A stretch of DNA of 64,000 nucleotides, from the NCBI GenBank assembly GCA_032334235.1, contig JAVSGI010000005.1, positions 310,001 through 374,000 of the forward strand, written 5' to 3'. Position numbers and translations under genes: made by a program. Below are positions 51,276 through 61,680 of this stretch, in pieces. Below the pieces are notes generated by a model. It worked only from the letters and a program-made list of their open reading frames with translations, was not told where the DNA came from and ran no database searches. Positions within the stretch are counted from its first letter, which is position 1, and the number at the start of each line of letters is the position of its first letter. Origin of the DNA: Paracoccaceae bacterium Fryx2 (lineage in GTDB: Bacteria > Pseudomonadota > Alphaproteobacteria > Rhodobacterales > Rhodobacteraceae).

Positions 51276-52396
51276 TCTGCACCCACCAGCGATCGGCCGC
51301 GCAGGCTGATCTCGTCAAGAACCCGGTCAAGCTGTCCGAAATAGGCGTCGATGCTGTATCGCGACAGGAACAGCGCCCGCCCCTGCGACCCAAGGCGCCG
51401 GCGGCCCGCCGGATCGGTGACCAGCCGTTCAAGCGCCCCTGCCAGGGCTTTGGCATCGCCGACCGGCACGAAGCTGCAGGTCACACCGTCGGTCAATGCC
51501 TCCTCATGCGCGCCGACGCGTGTCGTCACGACCGCAAGCCCATGCGCCAGCCCCTCGATCACCGCCATGGCCAGCCCCTCTGCATGTGACGGCAGAACCA
51601 GGATGTCGGCGCTTGCGCACAGGGCGCGGACATCGGGTTCGGCCAGCCAGCCGGGCATTTCGACCCGGTCGCCAAGATCGAGTGCCGCCGCCATCGCCCG
51701 GTATTCCGCAACAGGACCGTCACCGGCCAGAACCGCGCGCCAGTCGCGCCCTGCCAGTTCGGGACTGGCCAGCGCCGTCAGAAGCTCCGGCACGCCCTTG
51801 CGCTGGCTGAGCTGCCCCAGAAACAGGATCAGCGGAACATCCCGCCCCTGCGCGGGTTTCGGGCCGGGGTCCGGCACGGCATTGTGCATCACGACCACCT
51901 TGTCCCGCGCCACGCCCAGACGCTCGACCACGGTATCCCGGTCGCGCAGCCCCAGCACGATCACCCGGTCGGCGCCGCGGAACATGCGGGCAACCCAGCG
52001 TTGCCTGCGGGGCGAACGCCGCGACAGGTCGGCGCCATAGTCGTAATCGTGCAGGTGCAGGATGTGACGGCAGCCCAGCGAGCGTGCCACGAAGGTCAGG
52101 ATCAGCTTGCGCGCCGTGCTGCCGCGCCCGGCGACATGAATGTGGTGGATGCGTTCGGGTGCCAGCAGCCGGTCGGAGGCCAGGATCGCCATGGCGCCCA
52201 GCAGCCGCAGGATGGAACCGGGGATCTGCCAGCGCCGCCCGCGGGTGTCGCAGACCAGATGCCGTTCGCCCCTGCGCGCGGCCTCGTCCACGACATAGCC
52301 GACCAGCCGCCCGATGCCGCCGCCGCTTTCGCGCCCGCCCGGGCAGTAGTGGCGCAGGCGGGCGCCCGACCCGTTGTTGCTGGTGTCAGATTTCAC
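51272..52396 (-). CDS. Glycosyltransferase family 4
   Basis: GT-B enzyme of 374 residues. HHIHVAGRGSTARK and HILHLHDYDYG lie in the acceptor half; LILFLGQLSQRKGVPELL (about 195-212) and the donor-site HAEGLAMAVIEGLAHGLAVVTT (about 285-307) are typical of GT4. The start is GTG at 52396 with GGGAGG 6 bases upstream; the frame continues upstream to 52645 but that part is low-complexity and unlike the family. It is co-translated with the BY-kinase gene. Confidence 0.88.
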   Translation of the reverse strand: MKSDTSNNGSGARLRHYCPGGRESGGGIGRLVGYVVDEAARRGERHLVCDTRGRRWQIPGSILRLLGAMAILASDRLLAPERIHHIHVAGRGSTARKLILTFVARSLGCRHILHLHDYDYGADLSRRSPRRQRWVARMFRGADRVIVLGLRDRDTVVERLGVARDKVVVMHNAVPDPGPKPAQGRDVPLILFLGQLSQRKGVPELLTALASPELAGRDWRAVLAGDGPVAEYRAMAAALDLGDRVEMPGWLAEPDVRALCASADILVLPSHAEGLAMAVIEGLAHGLAVVTTRVGAHEEALTDGVTCSFVPVGDAKALAGALERLVTDPAGRRRLGSQGRALFLSRYSIDAYFGQLDRVLDEISLRGRSLVGAE

Positions 52397-52663
52397 TGCG
52401 GCCTCCCGGTGCGGTTGACGGATCGCCCGCGGCCCGCTGAAGGCCCGCCGACAGTTTTCCCAAGAGATCTCGCGCCGGTTCTGGCTTCCGCAACAGGCCC
52501 CGCAACAGGCCCCGTTTCCGTCCCGGAAACCGGCCCGAGCCTTTCCGGCCCGGCCGAAAAGCAGCCCGGCGGCGCGCGAAGGCAGGACCCTGCGCCGTTT
52601 CCCGCTGCCTGTGCCATTTCCATCCTCAAATCCGAAAAACGACATTCATGAATTTCAACATCT

Positions 52664-53875
52664 TCAGGGCAAAGTCCGGTCCCCGGATGAAGCAACATCC
52701 CGATAATGGTGTCCCGCGCCATCCGGGGCAATTGACCTGGCCGCCGCGCTTTCCATCATATCGGATAAGCCCCCCGCCTTCCTTTGGAGGATGCCGCGAT
52801 ACATCCTTTCGGCTTGTGCCCCCACCGTGGCCGGGGCGTTCGGCCCGTTGGCCCAGGCCTCGGCATTGGCGCCCAGCCCTGCCCGCAGGTCGGGGCGGGT
52901 CGCCAGCCGCGCAATGGCCTCGGCCAGACGTTCGGGGTCGTTCGGCGGGACGACGAGGCCCATGCCGTTGCCCTCTACCGAGGCCCGCAGTTCACCCACG
53001 TCGGTCACCAGCAGCGGCTTGCCGAACGGGGCCGCGACGTTCATCACGCCGCTTTGCGACGCCTCGGTATAGGGCAGCACGACCAGATCGGCGTCGAGAA
53101 ACAGCTGCGCCACCTCCCGGTCCTCGATGAACCGGTTGCGGATGTCATAGCGGGCCGGGTCGCCCATCAGCGACCGGAACATCCACGGATCGTCGCCGCG
53201 CCCGGCGATCACGAACCTGACGCCCGGCACCCGGCGGCCCAGCAGGGCTTCGGCCCGGATCAGGACTTCCAGCCCCTTGTAGGCGAAGATGCGGCCGAAC
53301 AGCAGGACGGTGAACGTGCCCTCCCGGGTCTGGCGCTTCAGCCCTTCGGTCCGGGCCACCGCGGCGTAGCGGTCGATCACAGGATGGGACAGCACGTGGA
53401 TGCGCCCGGGCGCCTTGCCGAAGCGGTCGGCGGCAAGCTGCTTCAGGCCCTCGCCATGCACGACGATATCGCCGGACTGGCGCACGATCATGTCGGTGGC
53501 CCGGCGCGGTATCATGCCGGTTTCGCGGTCGCCGGGGTGCACCACCACGTCATGCACCGTCGTGACCAGCGGCACCGGCCGCCAGAACGGGGCCGCCAGG
53601 TTGAGCCACAGCGTGTTGTTGCTGAGCAGGTGGATCACGCTTGGCCTTTCCGCCCGGATCAGGCGGGTCAGCGCCCCGAGGAACGTCAGATTGGCCAGGC
53701 TGCGATGGCGCGGCCAGTCCATCAGCCGGACAGTGACCGCGGGGTCGAACCAGCGGGTCAGCCCGGCATAGCGGCGCCTCGGCACGGCCAGCGTCACCGG
53801 AACATGGGCAGCCACCCCGTTCGCGTAGGCGATGGTGTAATCTTCCAGTTCCGTCACGAGCATGAAAACCTTCAT
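52664..53875 (-). CDS. Glycosyltransferase family 4
   Basis: GT-B enzyme of 403 residues starting MKVFMLVTELEDYTIAYANG. The donor-site region reads VLPYTEASQSGVMNVAAPFGKPLLVTDVG (about 283-311), preceded by VLLFGRIFAYKGLEVLIRA. The ATG at 53875 is the natural start, since the family core begins there, although the frame extends upstream. It stands about 270 bases upstream of the other GT4 gene on the same strand. Confidence 0.88.
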   Translation of the reverse strand: MKVFMLVTELEDYTIAYANGVAAHVPVTLAVPRRRYAGLTRWFDPAVTVRLMDWPRHRSLANLTFLGALTRLIRAERPSVIHLLSNNTLWLNLAAPFWRPVPLVTTVHDVVVHPGDRETGMIPRRATDMIVRQSGDIVVHGEGLKQLAADRFGKAPGRIHVLSHPVIDRYAAVARTEGLKRQTREGTFTVLLFGRIFAYKGLEVLIRAEALLGRRVPGVRFVIAGRGDDPWMFRSLMGDPARYDIRNRFIEDREVAQLFLDADLVVLPYTEASQSGVMNVAAPFGKPLLVTDVGELRASVEGNGMGLVVPPNDPERLAEAIARLATRPDLRAGLGANAEAWANGPNAPATVGAQAERMYRGILQRKAGGLSDMMESAAARSIAPDGAGHHYRDVASSGDRTLP

Positions 53876-54516
53876 CGCCGTCCTTTGGCCTTTCCTTCCG
53901 GCATGGGGCAAGACACCGGGTCGGCCCGCACGCGATGCCCGACGCCGCTGGGGTGCGACGCCGGATGCCCGCCACCGGATCGCGCAGCCTGCTTCGCCCG
54001 TCCGGCTTTCGGCGGCCCTGCGCATTGGCCGCGCCGCCCCGGGTCAGGTCGGCTGGCTCCGGAAAAAACGGACCGCCGTTGCGACCCGGCGGTCCTTGCT
54101 TGATCTGGAAACTTCAACCTGCAATTCGCATTGGGAGCGCGGCCACGGTGAACCGCAATTCGGTACGGGGTCATGTCGGCATCATATCCCGGCCGCCGGT
54201 CGGGCAAAGCCTGCCAATGGTGGAAGGTCGGCGCCGCCCCCCGCCCGGAACCGGGGCCGCTTCATCCGAAAGCGGTAATGCCCCCCCATCCGATCAGACG
54301 AGGGGCGACGCCGCATTGGCGGGTTTCGCAGAACGCCCTTCGCAGACCAAGGTAGGTGAGGACGAAGGGCGACAAGGTGTGCATTGAAAGCGATGAGGTG
54401 ATGTATCCGGTCTGTATGCCCCCGACCCCAGGCATGGCCGCCCGTTCTGCCGTCAGGGCCGCGCGGCCGGGCGGCGCGGCTGCGATGCCGTGCCCGCCCC
54501 GGAAGGCGCAGCTCAC
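53876..54516. other. Divergent 640-base intergenic region with an isolated terminator-like hairpin
   Basis: Separates a leftward glycosyltransferase from the rightward O-antigen ligase. No gene is evident. It contains a clear intrinsic-terminator structure on the minus strand (listed separately) and two short similar segments starting GCAATTCG near 54121 and 54152. Confidence 0.5.
54063..54095 (-). terminator. Intrinsic terminator or attenuator on the minus strand
   Basis: On the minus strand GGACCGCCG, an 8-base loop and CGGCGGTCC are followed by GTTTTTTCC, which is the best Rho-independent terminator in this region. There is no gene upstream of it on that strand within the gap, while a glycosyltransferase starts 188 bases further on. 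It therefore could be a leader attenuator of that gene or the end of a small RNA. Confidence 0.7.
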
Positions 54517-55797
54517 ATGACGGTCATCGGACATGCAACGGGCGGCAGGGCTGCGCTGACCTGGCGGACGCTGGAATGGTGGGCGGCCGGAATGATCGTG
54601 TTCGTGCAGTCGGGGGCGGTCCTGCCGCTGCTGATGGCGGGGCCGGACGGCGGGCTTGACGACGCGGCGCGGGCAAAGCTCCGGCTGGTGGCGCTGCCGG
54701 TCTATCTGGTGGCATTCGCCCTGCTGGCACGGCACCCGCAGCAACTGCTGGTCGCGCTGCGCCGCAACGTGCCGTTTCTGCTGCTGATCGGCCTCGCGTT
54801 CCTGTCGGTCATGTGGTCGATCAGCCCGTCGTTCACGCTCAAGAAGGCGGTCGGTCTGGTCCTGACGCTGCAGGTATCCTTCCTGATCGCCATCAGGTTC
54901 ACGCCGAAACAGTTCCTGCTGCTGGTTGCGACGGTCCTGGGTGTCTGCATGGTGCTCAGCCTTCTTCTGGTCGGCATCGCGCCAAGGCTTGCCTTCATGC
55001 CGATGGACGGCGAGCTTCGCGGGGTGTTCATCCACAAGAACGTGCTGGGCTGGGCCACCAGCCTGTCCGTGCTGGTGGCCGTCGTTCTGGTGGTCGACAG
55101 TTCCCTCGGCCTGCGCAGGGTGGGGGTGCCGCTGCTGGTGGTCAGTTGCGCCTGCCTGGCTCTGTCGGGCTCGATGACCTCGGTTCTGGCGGTCGCCGCC
55201 GCGCTGGTGCTGACGTGGTACTTCCGGCTGTTGACGCGCAGCCACGGGTTCACGCGGATATTGCTGTTCATTGCCTTCCCCCAGATCGCGATCGTGCTGA
55301 TGTTCCTTCTGGGTGAATATCTTGTCCCGTTTCTGGAGGCGATCGGCAAGGATGCCACCCTGACCGGCAGGGTGCCGCTGTGGCATCTGGCCGATGCCCA
55401 GATCGCGCAGCGGCCGATGCTTGGCCACGGGTTCTCGGCGTTCTGGAGCCCGGCAAGCGGCGAGGCGTGGCTGATCCGGGAAAGGATCGGCTGGATGGCG
55501 CCCCATGCCCACAGCGGGTATCGCGACACCTTGCTCAGCCTCGGGTTCGTGGGGGCGGGCCTGACGGCATACGTGATCGTCCGCGCCCTGTGTCAGGGGG
55601 TGGCGCTGCACCTGTGCGAACCGCGGAACGGCTGGATCTGGCTGAACGTGCTGATCGGGATGTTCCTGATCATGAACCTGTCGGAAACCCTGCTGCTGTC
55701 GGCCAACGATTTTCCATGGATCATCTTTGCCGCCGGGCTCATCATGATTTCGCTGCGCTTTCCGGACAGGCCGGGGGGCGGGCGACATGGCCGATGA
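54517..55797 (+). CDS. O-antigen ligase/polymerase family membrane protein (Wzy-like)
   Basis: Polytopic membrane protein of 426 residues with about ten hydrophobic segments. The Wzy_C region is visible in the C-terminal third: MLGHGFSAFWSP followed by APHAHSGYRDTLLSLGFVG, where the His-rich loop is the family signature. It probably polymerises repeat units or ligates them. The ATG at 54517 is preferred. The stop overlaps the start area of the next gene only in an alternative frame. Confidence 0.88.
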   Translation: MTVIGHATGGRAALTWRTLEWWAAGMIVFVQSGAVLPLLMAGPDGGLDDAARAKLRLVALPVYLVAFALLARHPQQLLVALRRNVPFLLLIGLAFLSVMWSISPSFTLKKAVGLVLTLQVSFLIAIRFTPKQFLLLVATVLGVCMVLSLLLVGIAPRLAFMPMDGELRGVFIHKNVLGWATSLSVLVAVVLVVDSSLGLRRVGVPLLVVSCACLALSGSMTSVLAVAAALVLTWYFRLLTRSHGFTRILLFIAFPQIAIVLMFLLGEYLVPFLEAIGKDATLTGRVPLWHLADAQIAQRPMLGHGFSAFWSPASGEAWLIRERIGWMAPHAHSGYRDTLLSLGFVGAGLTAYVIVRALCQGVALHLCEPRNGWIWLNVLIGMFLIMNLSETLLLSANDFPWIIFAAGLIMISLRFPDRPGGGRHGR

Positions 55798-55855
55798 TCC
55801 CGGGTCGGGACAGACCGCGGGGCGCAGGGGTCGGGTGGGACAACGCGGGGATGCG

Positions 55856-56995
55856 ATGCTGGTTCTGGTGGTCGGTGCGGGGGTTCTGGGTCTGGCCTGT
55901 GCCAGGGCACTGGCGCTGGCCGGGCATGACGTGGTGGTGGCCGAGGCCGCGCGGGCCATCGGTCAGGGCATCTCGTCGCGCAACAGCGAGGTCGTCCATG
56001 GCGGGATGTATTACCCCGCCGGTTCGGCCCGTCATCGCCACTGCATTGCGGGGCGGCGCCTGCTTTATGCCTTTTGCGCAAGCCACGCGGTGCCGCACCG
56101 GCGCTGCGGCAAGCTCGTGGTGGCGACCACCCCCGAGGAGGAGGCCAAGGTCGCCCGGATCCATGCCACCGGCATCGAAAACGGGGTCGAGGGTCTGCGG
56201 CTGATCGACCGGGCGGAAGCGCAGGCGATGGAACCGGCGCTGTCGTGCCGCTCTGCCCTCTGGTCGCCCGAGACAGGCATCGTCGACAGCCATGCCTTCA
56301 TGCTTGCCCTGTCCGCCGACCTGACCGACGCCGGGGGCGTGATCGCGCTCGACACGCCGGTGCTTGCGGTGGACCGGGATGCGGCAGGCTATTCCGTGAC
56401 CTTCGGCGGCGCCGAGCCCGGCCGGTTGACGGTTGACGCCCTGGTGAATGCCGCCGGGCTTGGCGCGCAGGCCCTTGCGCGGCGGATGCCATTCTACCCG
56501 GAAAACCGCATTCCGCCGCTGGTTCTGGCCAAGGGAAACTACTTTGGCTACAGCCGCCGCCCGCCGTTCTCGCGGCTGGTCTATCCCGCGCCGGTTGATG
56601 GCGGGCTGGGGATCCATGCCACGCTCGACATGGCGGGGCGGATGCGCTTCGGCCCGGATGTGGAATGGGTCGACACCGAGGATTACCGCGTCGATCCGCT
56701 GCGCGCCGAGGCGTTCTATGCCCGGATCAGAACATATTTTCCCGGCCTGCCCGACGGGTCGCTGGCGCCCGACTATGCCGGGCTGCGCCCCAAGCTGACC
56801 GGACCGGGCGTCCCCGCCGCCGATTTCCGGATTGACGGCCCGGAGGCCCACGGGATGCCCGGCCTTGTGCAGCTTTTCGGCATCGAGAGCCCCGGCCTCA
56901 CAGCCTCGCTGTCGATCGCGGCAGAGGTTGCGTCGGCCTGCTGCCGAAGCCCCGCACCCCGGAACCCGCCGTCAGACGGGCCAGGGATCGGCTGA
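55856..56995 (+). CDS. FAD-dependent oxidoreductase (LhgO/DadA-like)
   Basis: Flavoprotein of 379 residues. The FAD-binding VVGAGVLGLACARALA is at residues 4-19, the EAARAIGQGISSRNSEVVHGGMYY block follows (about 30-50), and the C-terminal FGIESPGLTASLSIA is typical of L-2-hydroxyglutarate oxidase-like proteins. These oxidise 2-hydroxy acids or amino acids and pass electrons to quinones or oxygen. The ATG at 55856 sits at the start of the Rossmann fold. It lies 58 bases after the ligase gene; a role in polysaccharide synthesis is not obvious. Confidence 0.85.
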   Translation: MLVLVVGAGVLGLACARALALAGHDVVVAEAARAIGQGISSRNSEVVHGGMYYPAGSARHRHCIAGRRLLYAFCASHAVPHRRCGKLVVATTPEEEAKVARIHATGIENGVEGLRLIDRAEAQAMEPALSCRSALWSPETGIVDSHAFMLALSADLTDAGGVIALDTPVLAVDRDAAGYSVTFGGAEPGRLTVDALVNAAGLGAQALARRMPFYPENRIPPLVLAKGNYFGYSRRPPFSRLVYPAPVDGGLGIHATLDMAGRMRFGPDVEWVDTEDYRVDPLRAEAFYARIRTYFPGLPDGSLAPDYAGLRPKLTGPGVPAADFRIDGPEAHGMPGLVQLFGIESPGLTASLSIAAEVASACCRSPAPRNPPSDGPGIG

Positions 56996-57010
56996 AAGTC
57001 TCGAAAAACC

Positions 57011-57084
57011 TGGAGGCGGGTACCGGAATCGAACCGGTCTACTCGGATTTGCAATCCGGTGCATAGCCTGCCTGCCCACCCGCC
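57011..57084 (-). tRNA. tRNA-Cys (anticodon GCA)
   Basis: A complete cloverleaf on the minus strand, 74 bases: acceptor GGCGGGT/ACCCGCC, anticodon stem CGGAT/ATCCG with loop TTGCAAA (anticodon GCA), T-arm with GGTTCGATTCC and encoded CCA. A short T-run follows the CCA. Confidence 0.97.
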
Positions 57085-57098
57085 TCATTACCGGAAAA

Positions 57099-57127
57099 TG
57101 CCTATACCACGCGCTTTTGCCGTGCAA
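57099..57127 (-). promoter_or_regulatory. Probable promoter of tRNA-Cys
   Basis: TTGCAC, 17 bases, then TAGGCA on the minus strand, ending 15 bases before the tRNA. It matches the layout found for tRNA-Glu (TTGCAC-N17-TAGACA). Confidence 0.55.
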
Positions 57128-57746
57128 GATGCTATCGACATTTCCTGGCGGCGGCGGCTGACAAAGGGCGGTCGCTGCGGTAGAACTTCTGCCAGCGTTC
57201 CCGTCAGACTGCCTTGTTCCTCCGGGGATTGTCGGCTGATCGACGCGGCGGGGCGGCATCGCGGCTTGTCGGGTTTCGGGGATCCTTCTGACCGGCCGGA
57301 CCCCGCGGGCTCGCGGCGCGCAGCGGAACCGGCGGACCGTCCGGCCTCGCTCGGCGCAGGCGGGGCGGTGCTGTGCCTGATTCCCGAATTCTGCCAGAAC
57401 AGGCAGATTGCCTGCCGGCTCGACATCGCGACGCGCGAGACAAGGCCGCGCCGCCCGCGCATCCTGTCGCCGCAAGGTGCTGGATCTGGCGGCGCAACGG
57501 GCGGCGGCGCGGCTTACGCTGGGGTAGGCTTTTCAGTAATTGCTTTGTCGGGCCTGCATTGGTAACCAAATATGACCACCCGCGCGGGGAATCGATCCTG
57601 CCGCGTCCGGGTCAACAATCGTCCGACCCGGCTGCCGCATCGCCGCAGACCCCGTGCCTGCGGATTGACGCAGGTCCGGTGCCCCGCCATACCGATGGGG
57701 AAACCGGTGCTGCTTGCCGGAAAGAGACATACACGGGAGGTCAAAC
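57128..57746. other. Gene-free stretch upstream of the TRAP operon
   Basis: About 620 bases. Open frames exist on both strands but show only Arg/Pro/Ala-rich shadow translations. The end nearest the TRAP genes should hold their promoter; I see no clear boxes. Confidence 0.4.
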
Positions 57747-58331
57747 ATGAACGGGCTGCTTGCCCTGACGCGCGCCATCGACAAGATGACCGAGATCATC
57801 GGCAAGTCCGTCGCCTGGCTCATTCTTGTCGCGGTGCTGGTCAGCGCGACCAACGCGGTGATCCGCAAGGTCTTCAACGTCTCGTCGAATTCCTGGCTGG
57901 AATTGCAGTGGTATCTGTTCGGCGCGGCCTTCCTGCTGGCTGCGGCCTATACGCTGCGGCAGAACGAACACATAAGGATCGACATCGTCTACGGCCTGTT
58001 CCCGCGCCGCGTGCAGCACTGGATCGACCTTTTCGGGCATGTGTTCTTCCTGATGCCCTTCGTGCTGCTGATGATCTGGTATTTCGTGCCCTACGTTTCG
58101 CGGTCGGTGCTTAGCGGCGAGGTGTCGAACAACTCTGGCGGGCTGATCATCTGGCCTGCGAAATCGTTGCTGCTGATCGGTTTCCTGCTGCTGGCGCTGC
58201 AGGGCATTTCGGAAATCATCAAGAAGATTGCGGTGATGCGCGGTGTCATTCCCGACCCGACGCCCTTCATCTCGGTTCACGAGGCGGCCGAGCTTGAAGC
58301 CAAGGCGCTGGTCGAGGAGATCCGCAAATGA
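57747..58331 (+). CDS. TRAP transporter small permease (DctQ)
   Basis: Membrane protein of 194 residues with four hydrophobic segments. It shows the DctQ blocks SWLELQWYLFGAAFLLAAAYTLRQNEHIRIDI (about residues 48-79) and a C-terminal acidic tail. A GGGAGG site precedes the ATG at 57747. The stop overlaps the large permease start as ATGA. It forms the membrane complex with DctM; the binding protein is encoded convergently. Confidence 0.93.
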   Translation: MNGLLALTRAIDKMTEIIGKSVAWLILVAVLVSATNAVIRKVFNVSSNSWLELQWYLFGAAFLLAAAYTLRQNEHIRIDIVYGLFPRRVQHWIDLFGHVFFLMPFVLLMIWYFVPYVSRSVLSGEVSNNSGGLIIWPAKSLLLIGFLLLALQGISEIIKKIAVMRGVIPDPTPFISVHEAAELEAKALVEEIRK

Positions 58332-60055
58332 TGGAATTCATCGCGCTGAACATGGCGCCGATCATGTTCGCAAGCCTCGTGGCCTTCCTGCTGCTGGGCT
58401 ATCCGGTGGCTTTCGCGCTGGCGGCCAACGGGCTGTTCTTCTTCTTCATCGGGGTCGAACTGGCGCCGCTGTCGGAAGGCACCATCAACCTTGACTGGCC
58501 GTTGCTGACCGCAATGCCGGAACGCTTCTGGGGGGTGATGTCGAACGAGACGCTCCTGGCGATTCCCTTCTTCACCTTCATGGGGATCGTGCTGGAACGA
58601 TCGGGGATGGCCGAGGACCTGCTTGATACAATCGGGCAGCTGTTCGGCCCGATTCGCGGCGGGCTGGCCTATGCGGTGATCATCGTGGGGGCGCTGCTGG
58701 CGGCGACAACCGGGGTGGTTGCGGCCTCGGTCATCGCCATGGGCCTGATTTCGCTGCCGATCATGCTGCGCTACGGCTATGACCGGCGGGTGGCCAGCGG
58801 CGTCATCGCGGCCAGCGGCACCCTTGCGCAGATCATCCCGCCGAGCCTGGTGCTGATCGTGCTGGCCGACCAGCTTGGCCGGTCGGTGGGCGACATGTAC
58901 AAGGCGGCGCTGATCCCCGGCATGATCCTGACCGGGCTTTACATGGCCTATGTGCTGGTGGTCTCGATCATCAGCCCGAAGTCGATGCCCGCTTTGCCGA
59001 TGGAGGCGCGCACGCTCGGGCACGGCGTGACCTCGCTCGGGGTGGCGCTGCTGGCGGCGATCGGCTTCTCCTATGGCGCGCATCTGTGGCTGTATGAATC
59101 GCAAGGCGCCAATGCCGACATCCTGGGTGCAGTTGTCGGCATCGTCGTGATCTACATCGCGGCGATTTCCGACCGGGCGCTGAAGACCAACATCATGTCG
59201 CGGCTGGCGCAGCAGGTCATCATCGTGCTGATCCCGCCGCTGGCGCTGATCTTCCTCGTGCTGGGCACCATCTTCCTCGGCATCGCGACGCCGACCGAAG
59301 GCGGGGCGATGGGGGCGGTGGGCGCGTTGCTGCTGGCCCTGATGAAGGGGCGGCTGAACTACGGCGTGGTCAGCCAGGCGCTGACCTCGACGACGCGGCT
59401 GTCGGCCTTCGTCATGTTCATCCTGCTGGGCGCGCGGGTGTTCTCGCTGACCTTCTACGGGGTCAACGGGCATATATGGGTCGAGCACCTGCTGACTTCG
59501 CTGCCCGGCGGCGAGACCGGCTTCCTGATCGCGGTGTCGGTGCTGGTGTTCCTGCTGGCCTTCTTCCTCGATTTCTTCGAGCTGGCCTTCATCATCGTGC
59601 CGCTGCTGGCCCCCGCGGCCGAGGCGCTGGGGATCGACCTGATCTGGTTCGGGATCATCCTTGGGGTGAACATGCAGACCTCGTTCATGCACCCGCCATT
59701 CGGCTTTGCGCTGTTCTACCTGCGCTCGGTCGCGCCGAAGTCAGCCTTTATCGACAAGGTGACCGGCATCCGCACCGACCCGGTGACCACGGGGCAGATC
59801 TACTGGGGGGCTGTGCCCTTCGTGGTGATCCAGATCGTGATGGTGGGGCTGGTGATCGGCTTCCCGCAGATGGTCATGCACTACAAGGGACCGCCGATCG
59901 ACACCAGCAACGTCACCATCACCCTGCCGCAGATGCCGGGCCTCGGGGGTGGGCTTGGTGGCGGGCTGGGCGGCGGGTTGGGTGGTGGATTGGGCGGCGG
60001 GCTTGCCCCGGCACCCGCCCCCTTGCCCGCGCCGGTGCCCGCGCCGGTCAACTAG
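58328..60055 (+). CDS. TRAP transporter large permease (DctM) with Gly-rich tail
   Basis: Membrane protein of 575 residues with 12-13 hydrophobic segments and the DctM blocks IPFFTFMGIVLERSGMAEDL, AATTGVVAASVIAMG and LGVNMQTSFMHPPFGFALF. It couples sodium import to uptake of an organic acid. The family core ends near residue 535. The last 38 residues are unusual: LGGG repeated five times (DNA 59942-60001, 12-bp units) and then a Pro/Ala-rich end. Confidence 0.93.
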   Translation: MMEFIALNMAPIMFASLVAFLLLGYPVAFALAANGLFFFFIGVELAPLSEGTINLDWPLLTAMPERFWGVMSNETLLAIPFFTFMGIVLERSGMAEDLLDTIGQLFGPIRGGLAYAVIIVGALLAATTGVVAASVIAMGLISLPIMLRYGYDRRVASGVIAASGTLAQIIPPSLVLIVLADQLGRSVGDMYKAALIPGMILTGLYMAYVLVVSIISPKSMPALPMEARTLGHGVTSLGVALLAAIGFSYGAHLWLYESQGANADILGAVVGIVVIYIAAISDRALKTNIMSRLAQQVIIVLIPPLALIFLVLGTIFLGIATPTEGGAMGAVGALLLALMKGRLNYGVVSQALTSTTRLSAFVMFILLGARVFSLTFYGVNGHIWVEHLLTSLPGGETGFLIAVSVLVFLLAFFLDFFELAFIIVPLLAPAAEALGIDLIWFGIILGVNMQTSFMHPPFGFALFYLRSVAPKSAFIDKVTGIRTDPVTTGQIYWGAVPFVVIQIVMVGLVIGFPQMVMHYKGPPIDTSNVTITLPQMPGLGGGLGGGLGGGLGGGLGGGLAPAPAPLPAPVPAPVN

Positions 60056-60100
60056 ACCCGCCTGCGCCGGGCAACCAGGCCCGGAGGCCCGACAATCTTC

Positions 60101-60130
60101 CCGGCGGCGCAGCGATGCGCCGCCGGTTTT
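60101..60130 (+). terminator. Intrinsic terminator of the TRAP permease operon
   Basis: An 11-bp stem (60101-60111 with 60116-60126) closes a 4-base loop and is followed by TTTT. It starts 45 bases after the DctM stop codon. Confidence 0.85.
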
Positions 60131-60152
60131 CATTTCCCGCCTCCGAAAACGG

Positions 60153-60182
60153 AAAAGCCCCGGAGCGTCACCGCTCCGGGGC
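60153..60182 (-). terminator. Intrinsic terminator of the TRAP binding-protein gene
   Basis: On the minus strand an 11-bp stem GCCCCGGAGCG/CGCTCCGGGGC with a 4-base loop is followed by TTTT. It lies 30 bases beyond the binding-protein stop and faces the previous terminator. Confidence 0.87.
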
Positions 60183-60212
60183 CTTCTGGTCAGGCAACGA
60201 ATCCCGTCGGGA

Positions 60213-61680
<1,468 letters not shown>

